Shown: piece after piece, positions 15,320-23,867 of the stretch
Layout: each line of letters starts with the position of its first letter
How positions within the stretch are numbered: position 1 is the first letter of the stretch
From: Chitinivibrio sp051745065
GTDB lineage: Bacteria; Fibrobacterota; Chitinivibrionia; Chitinivibrionales; Chitinivibrionaceae
Length of the DNA: 28,248 nt
Reading direction: 5' to 3'
Assembly: GCA_051745065.1 (NCBI GenBank)
Contig: JBNJDQ010000017.1
Coordinates: forward strand, 1-28,248
The notes under the pieces: model-generated
What the model was told of the DNA's origin: nothing
The model's database searches: none
Seen by the model: only the letters and a program-made list of their open reading frames with translations
Program-made: the position numbers and the translations under genes

Positions 15320-15804
15320 GATGGTCGCTCCTCCATTTTTCGACGAATTGCACAGGCCACATTGGGGGGAACGAATTTATGGAAATCCCCGCCGAAATGC
15401 GCGATCTGCTTTACCAGGGACGAACTGAGATAGGTGTATTCCGCACTGGGCATAAGAAAAACCGTATCCGCATTGCTGTCAAGTTTTCGATTCGTGTAGG
15501 CCATCTGAAACTCATATTCAAAATCGGACAGCGCCCGCAGACCGCGAATAATCGTTCGGGCACCGGTTTTCTTCATCATATCAACAATAAGCCCGTCAAA
15601 GGTGATTACCGACACATTGTCAAGTTCTGCAAGAGCCTGTTTCGCAAGATCGCACCGCTCCCGGGTGGAAAACAGCTGATTCTTGGACGGGTTGTTCGCA
15701 ACGATGGTGACCACCTCATTAAAGATTCGCGCAGCACGGTAGACAATATCGATATGTCCGTTTGTGATGGGATCAAATGTACCGGGGTAGATTGCTTTGG
15801 GCAT
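15316..15804 (-). CDS. coaD: Phosphopantetheine adenylyltransferase
   Basis: 162 residues, normal length. It transfers AMP from ATP to 4'-phosphopantetheine, the next-to-last step in coenzyme A synthesis. Signatures: YPGTFDPITNGHID (the TxGH nucleotidyl-transferase motif), IIRGLRALSDFEYE and the late YTYLSSSLVKQIA. ATG 15804 has AAGGAG 5 bases upstream. It follows rsmD after 29 bases, the common rsmD-coaD pairing. Confidence 0.97.
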   Translation of the reverse strand: MPKAIYPGTFDPITNGHIDIVYRAARIFNEVVTIVANNPSKNQLFSTRERCDLAKQALAELDNVSVITFDGLIVDMMKKTGARTIIRGLRALSDFEYEFQMAYTNRKLDSNADTVFLMPSAEYTYLSSSLVKQIAHFGGDFHKFVPPNVACAIRRKMEERPS

Positions 15805-15833
15805 ACAGGCTCCTTTGCAGCAGAGAGCGTGGG

Positions 15834-16391
15834 TTACTGAAGGGAAAAATATATTATTTCACTGTACCCGTAGGATTTAACCCGGCGATGACAGTTTTCG
15901 GGAAGCACGAGAGTATCAGCAGCACTGTCATCACGTGCCCGCTCATATACCAAAACGCCTCCCGGAGAAAGGAGAGAAAGCAATGACGGCACCAGTGCCG
16001 TAAGCTCATCGTGATAATAGGGAGGATCAAAAAAAATGATATCATAGCAACGACCGCGGCAGAGCTGCAGAAGCCCGGACGCATCGGCGCAGAATACCCG
16101 CAGACGTGAACCGAAACCAAGGATCTCACCGGTACGCTGAATAAAATCGGACCGTTTGGGGCTGTTTTCCACAACATCCGCTGCGGCCGCTCCACGGCTG
16201 AGCAATTCAAAGGCTATCGCCCCGCTGCCGCCGCAGATATCCAGGACAGTGGCAGCACGGATCTGCGCCATGAGAGAACTGCAGAGGGCATCCTTGAGGC
16301 GTGACTTGGTCGGCCTGAAATCTTCAATGTGTTCGGGCACCCTGATTTTGCGCCCCCGCAGCCGGCCGCCGCCGATTCGTATTTCCATCAT
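15834..16391 (-). CDS. rsmD: 16S rRNA (guanine(966)-N(2))-methyltransferase
   Basis: 185 residues. It is a class I SAM methyltransferase that methylates G966 of 16S rRNA in the assembled small subunit. Features: RIGGGRLRGRKI near the start, RPTKSRLKDALC (26-37), the SAM-binding DICGGSGAIAFE (51-62) and the catalytic DPPY (122-125). Two consecutive ATGs overlap the TGA of the PilN-like gene (TGATGATG), so the start may be 16391 or 16388. Confidence 0.95.
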   Translation of the reverse strand: MMEIRIGGGRLRGRKIRVPEHIEDFRPTKSRLKDALCSSLMAQIRAATVLDICGGSGAIAFELLSRGAAAADVVENSPKRSDFIQRTGEILGFGSRLRVFCADASGLLQLCRGRCYDIIFFDPPYYHDELTALVPSLLSLLSPGGVLVYERARDDSAADTLVLPENCHRRVKSYGYSEIIYFSLQ

Positions 16392-17287
16392 CAGTCAACC
16401 ACCGGTATAATCAGTTCTGCATCGAAGACCAGTCCACCATCGGCATGTTCCAGATGCAGATCCCCCGGGTACATAACATTTTCACTGCGATAGAGGGAGA
16501 CCGCAAAAAGAACGATCTTGGGAAAAGGTGCCCGGCCGGACAGAGAATACCGATACTCCCGGTATTTTCCGTTGCGCCGTACCCGGGGATCTGTCAAACC
16601 GTCGGTTTTCAGGCCGCTGCGCTCAATCCGCTGACGGGCATCTTTCTTAATACGATCGAGATGCGCAGCCGTTGATATATCTCGGTCCAGGATCGGCTCT
16701 TCGCGCAGAAGCACGGGAGCCGGTCGGTATTGAAAGGAATAGCGCACGGTATAAAACCCATCCTTTTTCTGAATCAGGGTTTTCGGTTTTTTTTCTATCT
16801 CCCAGTCGGCATTCTCATGAAACACCCGCAGAAAGGCTGTTGCTTCGGAGCGGGTATCCACATGAGCAATGCCCGATACCGTACTGAAATCCTTTACATG
16901 AATCTCCGTGAAATCAACATTATCGGGTACCCTGGCAACGAAGAAGTCCAGAAGTGATTTTACGTAGATATTGCCGTAACCGATCTTTTCAAGGGCTGTC
17001 AACTCATCGTAGGAAGAGCGTCCCGGAGGAATATAGGCATCATCCTCTGCCGGCAGGGCACTTTCAGAACTGCCTTCAGTCTGTATATCCGTATTGCTTA
17101 CGGCGGTACGCGGCAAAGGCTGCGGTTCTGACTGTTTTTGCAGCGAAACAGCACGCATCACCAGAACCACCGCAAGAGTCAGGGCAAATATCCCCAGCAG
17201 GATTTTCCCCGCAAAGAAAAGAGCCTCCCGCGTATCGGCAATACCGGCAACACGGGGTTTGGATTTCAGGAGATTGGTGTTCAGCAT
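16391..17287 (-). CDS. PilN-like bitopic membrane protein with long C-terminal extension
   Basis: 298 residues. The N-terminus MLNTNLLKSKP recalls the xINLL opening that PilN uses to bind PilM. A membrane helix spans about 23-47, followed by a Ser/Pro/Glu-rich linker to about 90. The segment LLDFFVARVPDNVDFTEIHV and the following SGIAHV...FLRVF stretch resemble the PilN/GspL periplasmic fold. Unlike usual PilN (about 180-200 residues) it has no obvious coiled coil and about 100 extra residues. The assignment rests on this pattern and on the PilM-like gene directly upstream (12-base gap, AAGGAG 7 bases before the ATG). No separate PilO or secretin gene follows. Confidence 0.55.
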   Translation of the reverse strand: MLNTNLLKSKPRVAGIADTREALFFAGKILLGIFALTLAVVLVMRAVSLQKQSEPQPLPRTAVSNTDIQTEGSSESALPAEDDAYIPPGRSSYDELTALEKIGYGNIYVKSLLDFFVARVPDNVDFTEIHVKDFSTVSGIAHVDTRSEATAFLRVFHENADWEIEKKPKTLIQKKDGFYTVRYSFQYRPAPVLLREEPILDRDISTAAHLDRIKKDARQRIERSGLKTDGLTDPRVRRNGKYREYRYSLSGRAPFPKIVLFAVSLYRSENVMYPGDLHLEHADGGLVFDAELIIPVVD

Positions 17288-17299
17288 TGTAAAACTCCT

Positions 17300-18166
17300 T
17301 TACTGCGCTTCACGCTGGGCCAGCCCCACGGCAACGGCAATGAGCGGGGAAAAACGGTCAAGGGTGGCTTCATCCATTCCAATGCCCGAGGAAAGGCGGT
17401 TAAAGGGATTGAGCATCCGACTCTGGGGAATTGTCGCAAGAACGCGGTCCTGCAGGGCAGTATCCGTCAACAGATCGCCGCAGAAATATGTCGGCAGCGC
17501 TTTGGAGTAATTGTATTCCTTCAGAATTATCCGTACAGCCTCTTTCAATCGATGAAGCTCGTCGTCGGTGGATCTTTGCGCATTGAAGGGAGGCAGCTGG
17601 GCAACACTGTAGATACTGCGGTTCTGCACAAGAATAAAGGTAACCTTCTGCCGGTCAAGCATAAGCAGCACTGCCGGAGATGCCGTGTCATAATTGAGAT
17701 CAAAAAGATTAAAAAGGGCGATCACGTCGGAGTCAACAGCAGAGAGGCGAATCTTCCGTTTTTTCAGAAGATGCATATAAAAGCGCACTTCCTCCTCACG
17801 CACGGCAATCCCCACAGCCCGGTTCAGTCCCACGGAAACCGTATCGAAGAGATAATTGTCTACGGAGTCATTGATCCGCAGCATCAGCTCCCAGGACATC
17901 ATCTCGTGGATATCATCAATCCCTGTGGGAAGTTCTGTCTGAAAGATATGGGTTCCTTCGGAGAGAAAGGCCAGGGATACCTCCTCTTTCGGTGCAAGCA
18001 GCTGATGTTCAACCAGCTGGTCAAGCCCCTCGCGGAGGGCTTTCTCATAGGAAACACTCTCATCCAGGGGCTGAATGCTGACCGAATCCACCCCGGGCTC
18101 ACGCCCCTCACGCCGGGCAAGAACAATATAATCTGACGTAAAATGAAGTCCACACACCGGTTTCAC
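17300..18166 (-). CDS. PilM-like actin-fold pilus assembly protein
   Basis: 288 residues from GTG 18166, which has AAAGGAG 5 bases upstream, overlapping the comEA stop; a TTG at 18211 would extend into comEA and is not supported. The beginning VCGLHFTSDYIVLARRE is like the first phosphate-binding strand of PilM/FtsA-like ATPases. VDSDVIALFNLFDLNYD followed by AVLLMLDRQKVTFILVQ and RSIYSVAQLP match the second half of the PilM fold. The DIG-type Asp is less clear (LMLDRQ), so nucleotide binding may be altered. PilM sits in the cytoplasm and binds the PilN tail; the next gene is PilN-like, which supports the call. Confidence 0.6.
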   Translation of the reverse strand: MKPVCGLHFTSDYIVLARREGREPGVDSVSIQPLDESVSYEKALREGLDQLVEHQLLAPKEEVSLAFLSEGTHIFQTELPTGIDDIHEMMSWELMLRINDSVDNYLFDTVSVGLNRAVGIAVREEEVRFYMHLLKKRKIRLSAVDSDVIALFNLFDLNYDTASPAVLLMLDRQKVTFILVQNRSIYSVAQLPPFNAQRSTDDELHRLKEAVRIILKEYNYSKALPTYFCGDLLTDTALQDRVLATIPQSRMLNPFNRLSSGIGMDEATLDRFSPLIAVAVGLAQREAQ

Positions 18167-18176
18167 AGCATCTCCT

Positions 18177-18650
18177 TTATTGCACGCTGAAGGACGCGCG
18201 CAGTTTTTCAAGTGTCTTGGGACCCACGCCGTCTACAGCACGAAGTTCTTCCATGGATTCAACAGTTCCTGCACGACGCCGATAATCGCATATGCGGTTA
18301 GCAATAACCGGACCAATCCCGTGGACCTCCTGCAGCATATGCGCAGAAGCCCCGTTGATGTCCGCTCTCTGCCCGGCCTGTGCCACGGATTCCTTCTCCC
18401 GCTCTTCAGATGAACCGCCGGCAGAATCTTCCGACGTATGCACGGTATCAGCCCCTGCGTCGGCACGGAGCGTTTCCCCGCCACTGCTCTCCGGTGTGTC
18501 AACCGCCGTCAGCAATGTATCGCTGCAGAGCTGCTGAAGACTGTCCCGGTTTGCAGAAGACGCACGGTGAACGGATACGGCAATACAGATACCCGTCCAG
18601 AGCGTAATAATGTACAGATGCGGCGACCAAAGCAACTTCTTCAGGGACAT
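18177..18650 (-). CDS. ComEA-like protein with membrane anchor and helix-hairpin-helix domain
   Basis: 157 residues. An uncleaved membrane helix lies at about 12-30, followed by a low-complexity Ser/Glu/Gly linker to about 93. The C-terminal domain from ADINGASAHMLQEVHGIGP has the two helix-hairpin-helix motifs (HGIGP and VDGVGPKT) found in ComEA. Such proteins bind incoming double-stranded DNA outside the inner membrane during natural transformation. Its neighbours PilB-, PilM- and PilN-like proteins fit a pilus-driven DNA uptake role. No ComEC channel is in the window. It starts 4 bases after gatC. Confidence 0.8.
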   Translation of the reverse strand: MSLKKLLWSPHLYIITLWTGICIAVSVHRASSANRDSLQQLCSDTLLTAVDTPESSGGETLRADAGADTVHTSEDSAGGSSEEREKESVAQAGQRADINGASAHMLQEVHGIGPVIANRICDYRRRAGTVESMEELRAVDGVGPKTLEKLRASFSVQ

Positions 18651-18654
18651 AAAC

Positions 18655-18939
18655 TTATCCGATTATCTTGGGAACAGCAAAATGACCTTTTTTGGGAGCC
18701 GGAGCATTCTTCAGGGCTGTATCCGGCTGAAAGGAGGGGCGGACAACATCATCGCGCAGGGCGTCATGCTCCCGCTCCATGTAGGCTGTCGGCTCCACTC
18801 CGTCTGTATCGACCCCCTGCAGATGTTCCACATAGGCCAGAATATCGGAAAACTGCCGACGAAGAGTCTGCTCATCCTCACCGGAAATATCCAGGCGGGC
18901 AAGGGCGGCAACTTTTTCCAGAACCTCTTTTTCAATCAT
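18655..18939 (-). CDS. gatC: Asp-tRNA(Asn)/Glu-tRNA(Gln) amidotransferase subunit C
   Basis: 94 residues, normal length. VEKVAALARLDIS-type opening (EKVAALARLDISGEDEQ), an ILAYVEHLQGVDTDGVEP core and the C-terminal LRDDVVRPS...FAVPKII end are diagnostic of GatC. It stabilises the GatA-GatB complex that amidates misacylated tRNA. gatA and gatB are not nearby, which is unusual but known in many genomes. ATG 18939 has AGGAG 5 bases upstream and lies 15 bases after the helicase stop. Confidence 0.95.
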   Translation of the reverse strand: MIEKEVLEKVAALARLDISGEDEQTLRRQFSDILAYVEHLQGVDTDGVEPTAYMEREHDALRDDVVRPSFQPDTALKNAPAPKKGHFAVPKIIG

Positions 18940-18954
18940 ACTTTCTCCTGTTTT

Positions 18955-21234
18955 CTACAGTATATCCAATTTTGCATATTTTGCAATCAGCTGTTTGCGC
19001 ACACCGCCGCTGAAAAGAACGGTTAAACGCATATTCGACCCCACGCCGCTGACGGAAAGGATCTTCCCTGTGCCGAATTTCCCGTGGGAAACACGCTGTC
19101 CCATGCGATATCCTGCACCGGAAGAGCCCGTTTTCGGCGGAGAAGGGGGCTCCTTCCTGAGGAAATCACTGCCCCGCATGATGGCCGGAGCACCGCGTTT
19201 TATCCGCCCCCGCCCGGAACGTCCCGAAGCAGCAACACGCCGGGGCTGATGCGTGGCGGCGGAACTTTCTTCGCTCCAGTACACCGAATTAAATCGGGCG
19301 GTCTCATCAATCAGGCGGTAGAGTGAGGTGTCAAGGGATTCAAGAAAGGGGGAAATCCCCATGGGCATGACCGATCCAAACCGCATTCGGCTCTCGCAGT
19401 AACTGCAGACAAGCCGCTCTTTGGCGCGGGTTGCCCCAACATACAGCAGACGCCGCTCTTCCTCCATGCGGTCAAAATCGTTGACCGACTGCATGGACGG
19501 GAGAAGCCCGTCCTCCACGCCGGCAACGTAGACTTCCTGAAACTCCAGACCCTTGGATGTATGCAGGGTCATCAGCTTGACGGTTTGCGCATCATCCACA
19601 TCATCCGCATCGGAGGCAAGGGTAATCTCTTCAAGGAAGTTCTCAAGGCGGCCTTCGGAGTTTTCCATCTGCCACTGCGCCACGGCATTAACAAACTCAT
19701 TGATGTTTTCCACGCGATTTTGCGCCTCTTCCCCTTCGGAGTTCTGGAGTTCATCAAGATAGGCCGTTTCTGTCAGGACTGTATTGGTGATTTCCTCGGG
19801 GGTCGCCCCTTCATCATACAGTTCAATCAGGGCCTGATACATGGACCGGAAAGCGGCAGTGCTCTTTTTGGCCTTCCCCTTCAGCTCTTCCTCAGCTTCA
19901 CCGGAAAGGATATGCTCAAAAAACGAACGTCCTGCACGCCGTGCGCTTTGGGCGATGCGGTCCTGGCTTTTATTACCGATTCCCCGGCTGGGAACATTTA
20001 TGATTCGCTGACAGTTGACATCATCACGGTGGTTCACCACACATTTGAGATAGGCCAGAATGTCCTTAATCTCCTTGCGGCTGAAAAAAGCCGTTCCACC
20101 GACGATTTTATAGGGAATATCCCGTTTGAGCAATTCTTTTTCAAGCTGACGGGTCTGGGCGTTTGTTCGAAAAAATACGGCGATCTCTGCCGGAGAAACA
20201 CCGCTGACTTTCAGGGACCTGCGAATGGATTCCGTTATACCTTCCGCCTCTTTTATATCATTGCTGTACGCCCGAATCAGAACATCCTCCCCGTGATCAC
20301 CGGCGGTCCACAGTTTTTTGGCACTGCGGTTCTGGTTTTTTGCAATGATACTGTTGGCAAAATTCAAAATCCCTGCACTGGAGCGATAATTCTGCTGAAG
20401 CTTGAAGACACGGGTATTGCCGAAGGAGCTTTCAAAATTCAGAATATTATCGATATCCGCCCCGCGCCACCCGTAGATAGACTGATCATCATCGCCGACG
20501 GCAAAGACGGGGATTTCATCATGCGCCAGAAGGCTGATTAACCGAAACTGTGCCCGATTGGTATCCTGGTACTCGTCAACAAGAATGTAGCTGAAGAGAT
20601 CACGGTACTCGCGGGCGGTTTGCGCCGAGGAGGAAAGCAGAAGAACCACGTTGAGAATGAGATCATCAAAATCCATGGCATCGGCCTGCATCAGCCCCTT
20701 CTGGTACGCCCGATACAGTTCAAGAATTTCCGTTTCGTACACCGACTGTGCCTGCTTCTGCAGAACCTCCGGAGTAATACAACGGTTTTTATAGGATGAG
20801 ATTGTTCCCAGAAGTGACTTGGGACGGAGATTTTTCTCATCAACATCGCTTTCTTTCAGTACCGCCTTCACAAGGGCCAGCTGATCCGTGCTGTCATAAA
20901 TGGTAAACCACCGTGAATACCCCAGGCGATGCCCTTCACTGCGAAGGATACGCACACATAAAGAGTGAAATGTACCGATCCAGAGGCCATCACAGTTCAT
21001 ATTGATCAATTCGGCAATACGCTCTTTCATTTCCCGGGCGGCACGGTTGGTAAAAGTAGCGGCAAAGATTGTATGCGGACGAAGGCCGCGTTCCCTTATA
21101 AGCCAGGCAATCTTTGCCGTAAGCACACGGGTCTTACCTGTTCCCGCACCGGCAAAAACAAGCTGCGATCCCTCGTTATAGGCCACAGCTTCACGCTGGG
21201 CGTCATTCAGTCGAATTGTTTCCAGTACACTCAC
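18955..21234 (-). CDS. pcrA: UvrD/PcrA-type ATP-dependent DNA helicase
   Basis: 759 residues, superfamily 1A. Motifs: LNDAQREAV (Q motif), GAGTGKT (29-35, Walker A), TFTNRAAREMKERI, LVDEYQDTN (218-226, Walker B), GDDDQSIYGWRGA (248-259), QNYRSS, FFRTNAQTRQLE, MTLHTSKGLEFQ and VGATRAKERL. The C-terminal KFGTGKILSVSGVG segment is the PcrA-type tail that binds RNA polymerase. It unwinds DNA 3' to 5' in repair and transcription conflict resolution. The start is GTG overlapping the TGA of the pilB-like gene (GTGA), so translation is coupled. I cannot separate the names pcrA and uvrD with certainty. Confidence 0.95.
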   Translation of the reverse strand: MSVLETIRLNDAQREAVAYNEGSQLVFAGAGTGKTRVLTAKIAWLIRERGLRPHTIFAATFTNRAAREMKERIAELINMNCDGLWIGTFHSLCVRILRSEGHRLGYSRWFTIYDSTDQLALVKAVLKESDVDEKNLRPKSLLGTISSYKNRCITPEVLQKQAQSVYETEILELYRAYQKGLMQADAMDFDDLILNVVLLLSSSAQTAREYRDLFSYILVDEYQDTNRAQFRLISLLAHDEIPVFAVGDDDQSIYGWRGADIDNILNFESSFGNTRVFKLQQNYRSSAGILNFANSIIAKNQNRSAKKLWTAGDHGEDVLIRAYSNDIKEAEGITESIRRSLKVSGVSPAEIAVFFRTNAQTRQLEKELLKRDIPYKIVGGTAFFSRKEIKDILAYLKCVVNHRDDVNCQRIINVPSRGIGNKSQDRIAQSARRAGRSFFEHILSGEAEEELKGKAKKSTAAFRSMYQALIELYDEGATPEEITNTVLTETAYLDELQNSEGEEAQNRVENINEFVNAVAQWQMENSEGRLENFLEEITLASDADDVDDAQTVKLMTLHTSKGLEFQEVYVAGVEDGLLPSMQSVNDFDRMEEERRLLYVGATRAKERLVCSYCESRMRFGSVMPMGISPFLESLDTSLYRLIDETARFNSVYWSEESSAATHQPRRVAASGRSGRGRIKRGAPAIMRGSDFLRKEPPSPPKTGSSGAGYRMGQRVSHGKFGTGKILSVSGVGSNMRLTVLFSGGVRKQLIAKYAKLDIL

Positions 21235-23132
21235 GCCATGGTCTCCTGTGTTGCTCCAAGAACCTGCTCCAGCGTGGTTAATCCTTTCAACGCTTTAATA
21301 AGCCCGTCCTTTCTGAGGGTAATAAAATCACCCCGTTTTACCAAATAATCCTTAATATCTTCGGCTTCCGCTTTGCGGTTCACCATTTTCTGCACTTCCC
21401 GATCGGGGATCAGGAGTTCATACAGACCAAGGCGCCCCCGATATCCGTTGCCGCCGCATTTACTGCAACCTTTCCCCCGGTAGAGTTTTACTCCCGGCTT
21501 CAGGCCCACCTGGCGCAGAGTCTCATCATCGGGGTAGTATTCCTCTTTACAGCTGGTGCAGACCCGCCGTACCAGACGCTGCGCCATAATCCCCCGCACC
21601 GTGGAAGACACCAGATAAGGAGCCACCCCCATATCAAAAAGGCGGGTATAGGCACTGGGAGAATCGTTTGTATGGAGTGTGGAAAAGACCACATGCCCCG
21701 TAAGTGCCGCCTGGACAGCCATTTCACTTGTCTCCAGATCACGCATCTCCCCGATCATGATAATATCCGGATCCTGCCGCAGGATAGAACGCATACCCGC
21801 AGCAAAGGTAAAGCCGGCCTTGGGGTTAATCTGCCCCTGGGTGATTCCGGGGATACTGCTTTCCACGGGATCCTCCATGGTAATCACCTGTTTCTTTTCC
21901 TGGTAATAATCCTTGATGTACTCCAGAGAGGCATAGAGGGACATACTCTTACCACTGCCCGTGGGACCCGTAACCAGCATAATGCCGTCGGGAACTTTGA
22001 TCACGCTTTCAAACTTAGTCAGAGTGTCTTTGGATAGCCCCAGCTGTGGCAGCGCGAGACTTTTGCCCTCCGTATCGACAATACGCATGACAATCTTTTC
22101 GCTCAGAGCTTTTTTGGTCATGGCAGGAAAACTGGATACACGCAGGTCCACATTGCGCCCCTGATGGCGAATCTTGATACGTCCGTCCTGGGGGCGGCGC
22201 TTTTCGGCAATATCCATACCTCCCTGAATCTTCAGACGTGATATGATCTGCGGCCGCATATGCTCGGGAAGTTCCTGCTTTTTATTCAGCTCACCGTCAA
22301 TGCGGTACTTAACCAGGTAGCCGGAATCAGTGGGCTCCATATGGATATCCGAGGCTTCTTCATCGATAGCTTCGTGAATAATGAGGTTGACCAGCTTGAC
22401 AACCTCCATCCCCTCTTCTTCGGTAAGCTCCTCTTTCTCCTCCTCATCGTTAACCACCTGCAGGTCATCCTGTCCGTCCTGCGCACTGGAGAGGAGATCG
22501 CTCATCTGCTTCAATTTATTTTCATACACCCGCTCAATGGCCTTCTGGATCTCCTGTTCCGAGGCCATAACGGCATCAATTTCCTTGCCGGTCATGAATT
22601 TAATGTGATCCATGGTCCGCAGGTTTGTCGGATCGGCCATGGCAATAGTGATGATACCGCCCTGCTCGTAGATAGGCAGAATATTGTACTTGCGGCAGAG
22701 TTCTTTGGGGATAATCTCGGTCAATCCCTTTTTTACCTTGATGTTTTCCAGGATTACATGCTGTACATCAAGCTGAGCACTCAGGATGTCTATCAGTTTT
22801 TGTTCCGTGATATAGCCCAGCTCGATGAGGGATTCCCCCAGGCGTTTTCCTGCCTTTTTCTGATGGGCAAGCCCTTTTTCGAGCATTTTATTGGTGATAA
22901 TCCCCTGGTCAACGAGCACTTCTCCCAAGCGCTTGCGCGAAGAAATATGCACCTGCTGACCGAGAACCGCACTGACGTCTTCAGCCGAAACGATGCCCGA
23001 CTTAATAAGAATTGAGCCGATTGTCTTGCCCGTTTTCTGCTGCACGCGCATGGCTTTCACCAGCTGCTCTTCTGTGATGAGCCCCTGAGAAACCAGAACC
23101 TCGCCCAGCTTTCGAACACGCCTCTGATTCAT
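21231..23132 (-). CDS. pilB: PilB/GspE-type secretion ATPase with two tandem MshEN domains
   Basis: 633 residues. Two MshEN-type domains occupy about 7-60 and 67-121. The second has RLGEVL...Q (68-91), a five-residue spacer KKAGK and RLGESL...Q (97-120), the pattern known to bind c-di-GMP. The motor domain has Walker A GPTGSGKS (389-396), MEDPVE (419-424), Walker B with GEMRD (461-465) and STLHTND, and a zinc knuckle C525-x2-C528 / C556-x2-C559. It should be the hexameric extension motor of a type IV pilus or type II secretion system. It is first in the 13-gene minus-strand run; uvrD/pcrA overlaps its stop. No PilT or PilC gene is in the window. Confidence 0.93.
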   Translation of the reverse strand: MNQRRVRKLGEVLVSQGLITEEQLVKAMRVQQKTGKTIGSILIKSGIVSAEDVSAVLGQQVHISSRKRLGEVLVDQGIITNKMLEKGLAHQKKAGKRLGESLIELGYITEQKLIDILSAQLDVQHVILENIKVKKGLTEIIPKELCRKYNILPIYEQGGIITIAMADPTNLRTMDHIKFMTGKEIDAVMASEQEIQKAIERVYENKLKQMSDLLSSAQDGQDDLQVVNDEEEKEELTEEEGMEVVKLVNLIIHEAIDEEASDIHMEPTDSGYLVKYRIDGELNKKQELPEHMRPQIISRLKIQGGMDIAEKRRPQDGRIKIRHQGRNVDLRVSSFPAMTKKALSEKIVMRIVDTEGKSLALPQLGLSKDTLTKFESVIKVPDGIMLVTGPTGSGKSMSLYASLEYIKDYYQEKKQVITMEDPVESSIPGITQGQINPKAGFTFAAGMRSILRQDPDIIMIGEMRDLETSEMAVQAALTGHVVFSTLHTNDSPSAYTRLFDMGVAPYLVSSTVRGIMAQRLVRRVCTSCKEEYYPDDETLRQVGLKPGVKLYRGKGCSKCGGNGYRGRLGLYELLIPDREVQKMVNRKAEAEDIKDYLVKRGDFITLRKDGLIKALKGLTTLEQVLGATQETMA

Positions 23133-23180
23133 CTGTCACCCCTTACCATATGCAACACGACGGTTCACGAAATTGTTTCA

Positions 23181-23189
23181 AATATACCA
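23181..23189 (-). promoter_or_regulatory. Extended -10 element in front of the pilB operon
   Basis: On the minus strand TGGTATATT is a TGn-type extended -10 element about 50 bases upstream of the pilB ATG. No good -35 box lies 16-18 bases further upstream. The same 111-base gap must also serve the divergent rsmG gene, for which no clear promoter was found. Confidence 0.35.
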
Positions 23190-23243
23190 CACCGCGAAAA
23201 CTATTTTACCGCCGTACCTACCATTTAACCGGCAGCGCTGTTT

Positions 23244-23867
23244 ATGAGAAATATAGATATATTCCTTGACTTTTTACAAAGAGAATTTCCCCTGAAAGCA
23301 AATAAATGCACACCCCTCTTTCAGGATCTCCACAGGGAAATTACAGCCATTAACAGCAGGATCAATATTATATCACGGAAAATGGATCCTGCAGATTACT
23401 GGATCCGTCACTACCTGGATTCCCTCCTTGCCGCCAAAAGCATCGATTTCTCCGGTAAGAACACCCTCGATTTCGGTACGGGGGGCGGGTTTCCCGGCCT
23501 TCCCCTGGCGATACTCTTTCCCGATGCACATTTTACATTGCTGGACAGCCGCAAAAAAAAGCTGACCGCCATCGAAGAAGTGGCAGCAAACTGCGGAATT
23601 CATAATATTGAAACCCTCCACACCCGAATCGAAGATGCCCCTGCAACGAGTTGGGGAAGCTTTGACATTATCACCTGTCGTTCCGTGCGTATCCTTCCGA
23701 AATTCCGCACACCTCTGCTGCGTCTTCTCAAGCCGGAGGGACTTCTCTGTTTTTACAAGGCAAAAGAAACCGATGACATGGCGCAATTTTCAAACACGGA
23801 ATATCGGGATGAATCCAATGCACTTTTGGGCACCCGAAAAATTATTTTGAGCCGGAGGGAAAAATGA
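23244..23867 (+). CDS. rsmG: 16S rRNA (guanine(527)-N(7))-methyltransferase
   Basis: 207 residues, usual GidB/RsmG length. INIISRKMDPADYWIRHYLDSLL (41-62) holds the family HxxDS segment; the SAM site is DFGTGGGFPGLPLAI (76-90) with LLDSRKKKLTAI (99-110), and ITCRSVRILPKF follows. It methylates G527 of 16S rRNA. Here it is not next to mnmG or parAB, its common partners. The ribosome site is weak. Its last codons overlap the next gene by 4 bases (ATGA). Confidence 0.95.
   Translation: MRNIDIFLDFLQREFPLKANKCTPLFQDLHREITAINSRINIISRKMDPADYWIRHYLDSLLAAKSIDFSGKNTLDFGTGGGFPGLPLAILFPDAHFTLLDSRKKKLTAIEEVAANCGIHNIETLHTRIEDAPATSWGSFDIITCRSVRILPKFRTPLLRLLKPEGLLCFYKAKETDDMAQFSNTEYRDESNALLGTRKIILSRREK

Noticed and set aside
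17138..18136. Plus-strand open frame of 332 codons opposite the PilM-like gene
   Set aside because: No ribosome site and no recognisable domain. The minus-strand frame has a strong ribosome site and fits the operon.
19561..20541. Plus-strand open frame of 326 codons opposite the helicase gene
   Set aside because: It is antisense to conserved helicase motifs, which fully explain the DNA. It is a shadow frame without a start site of its own.
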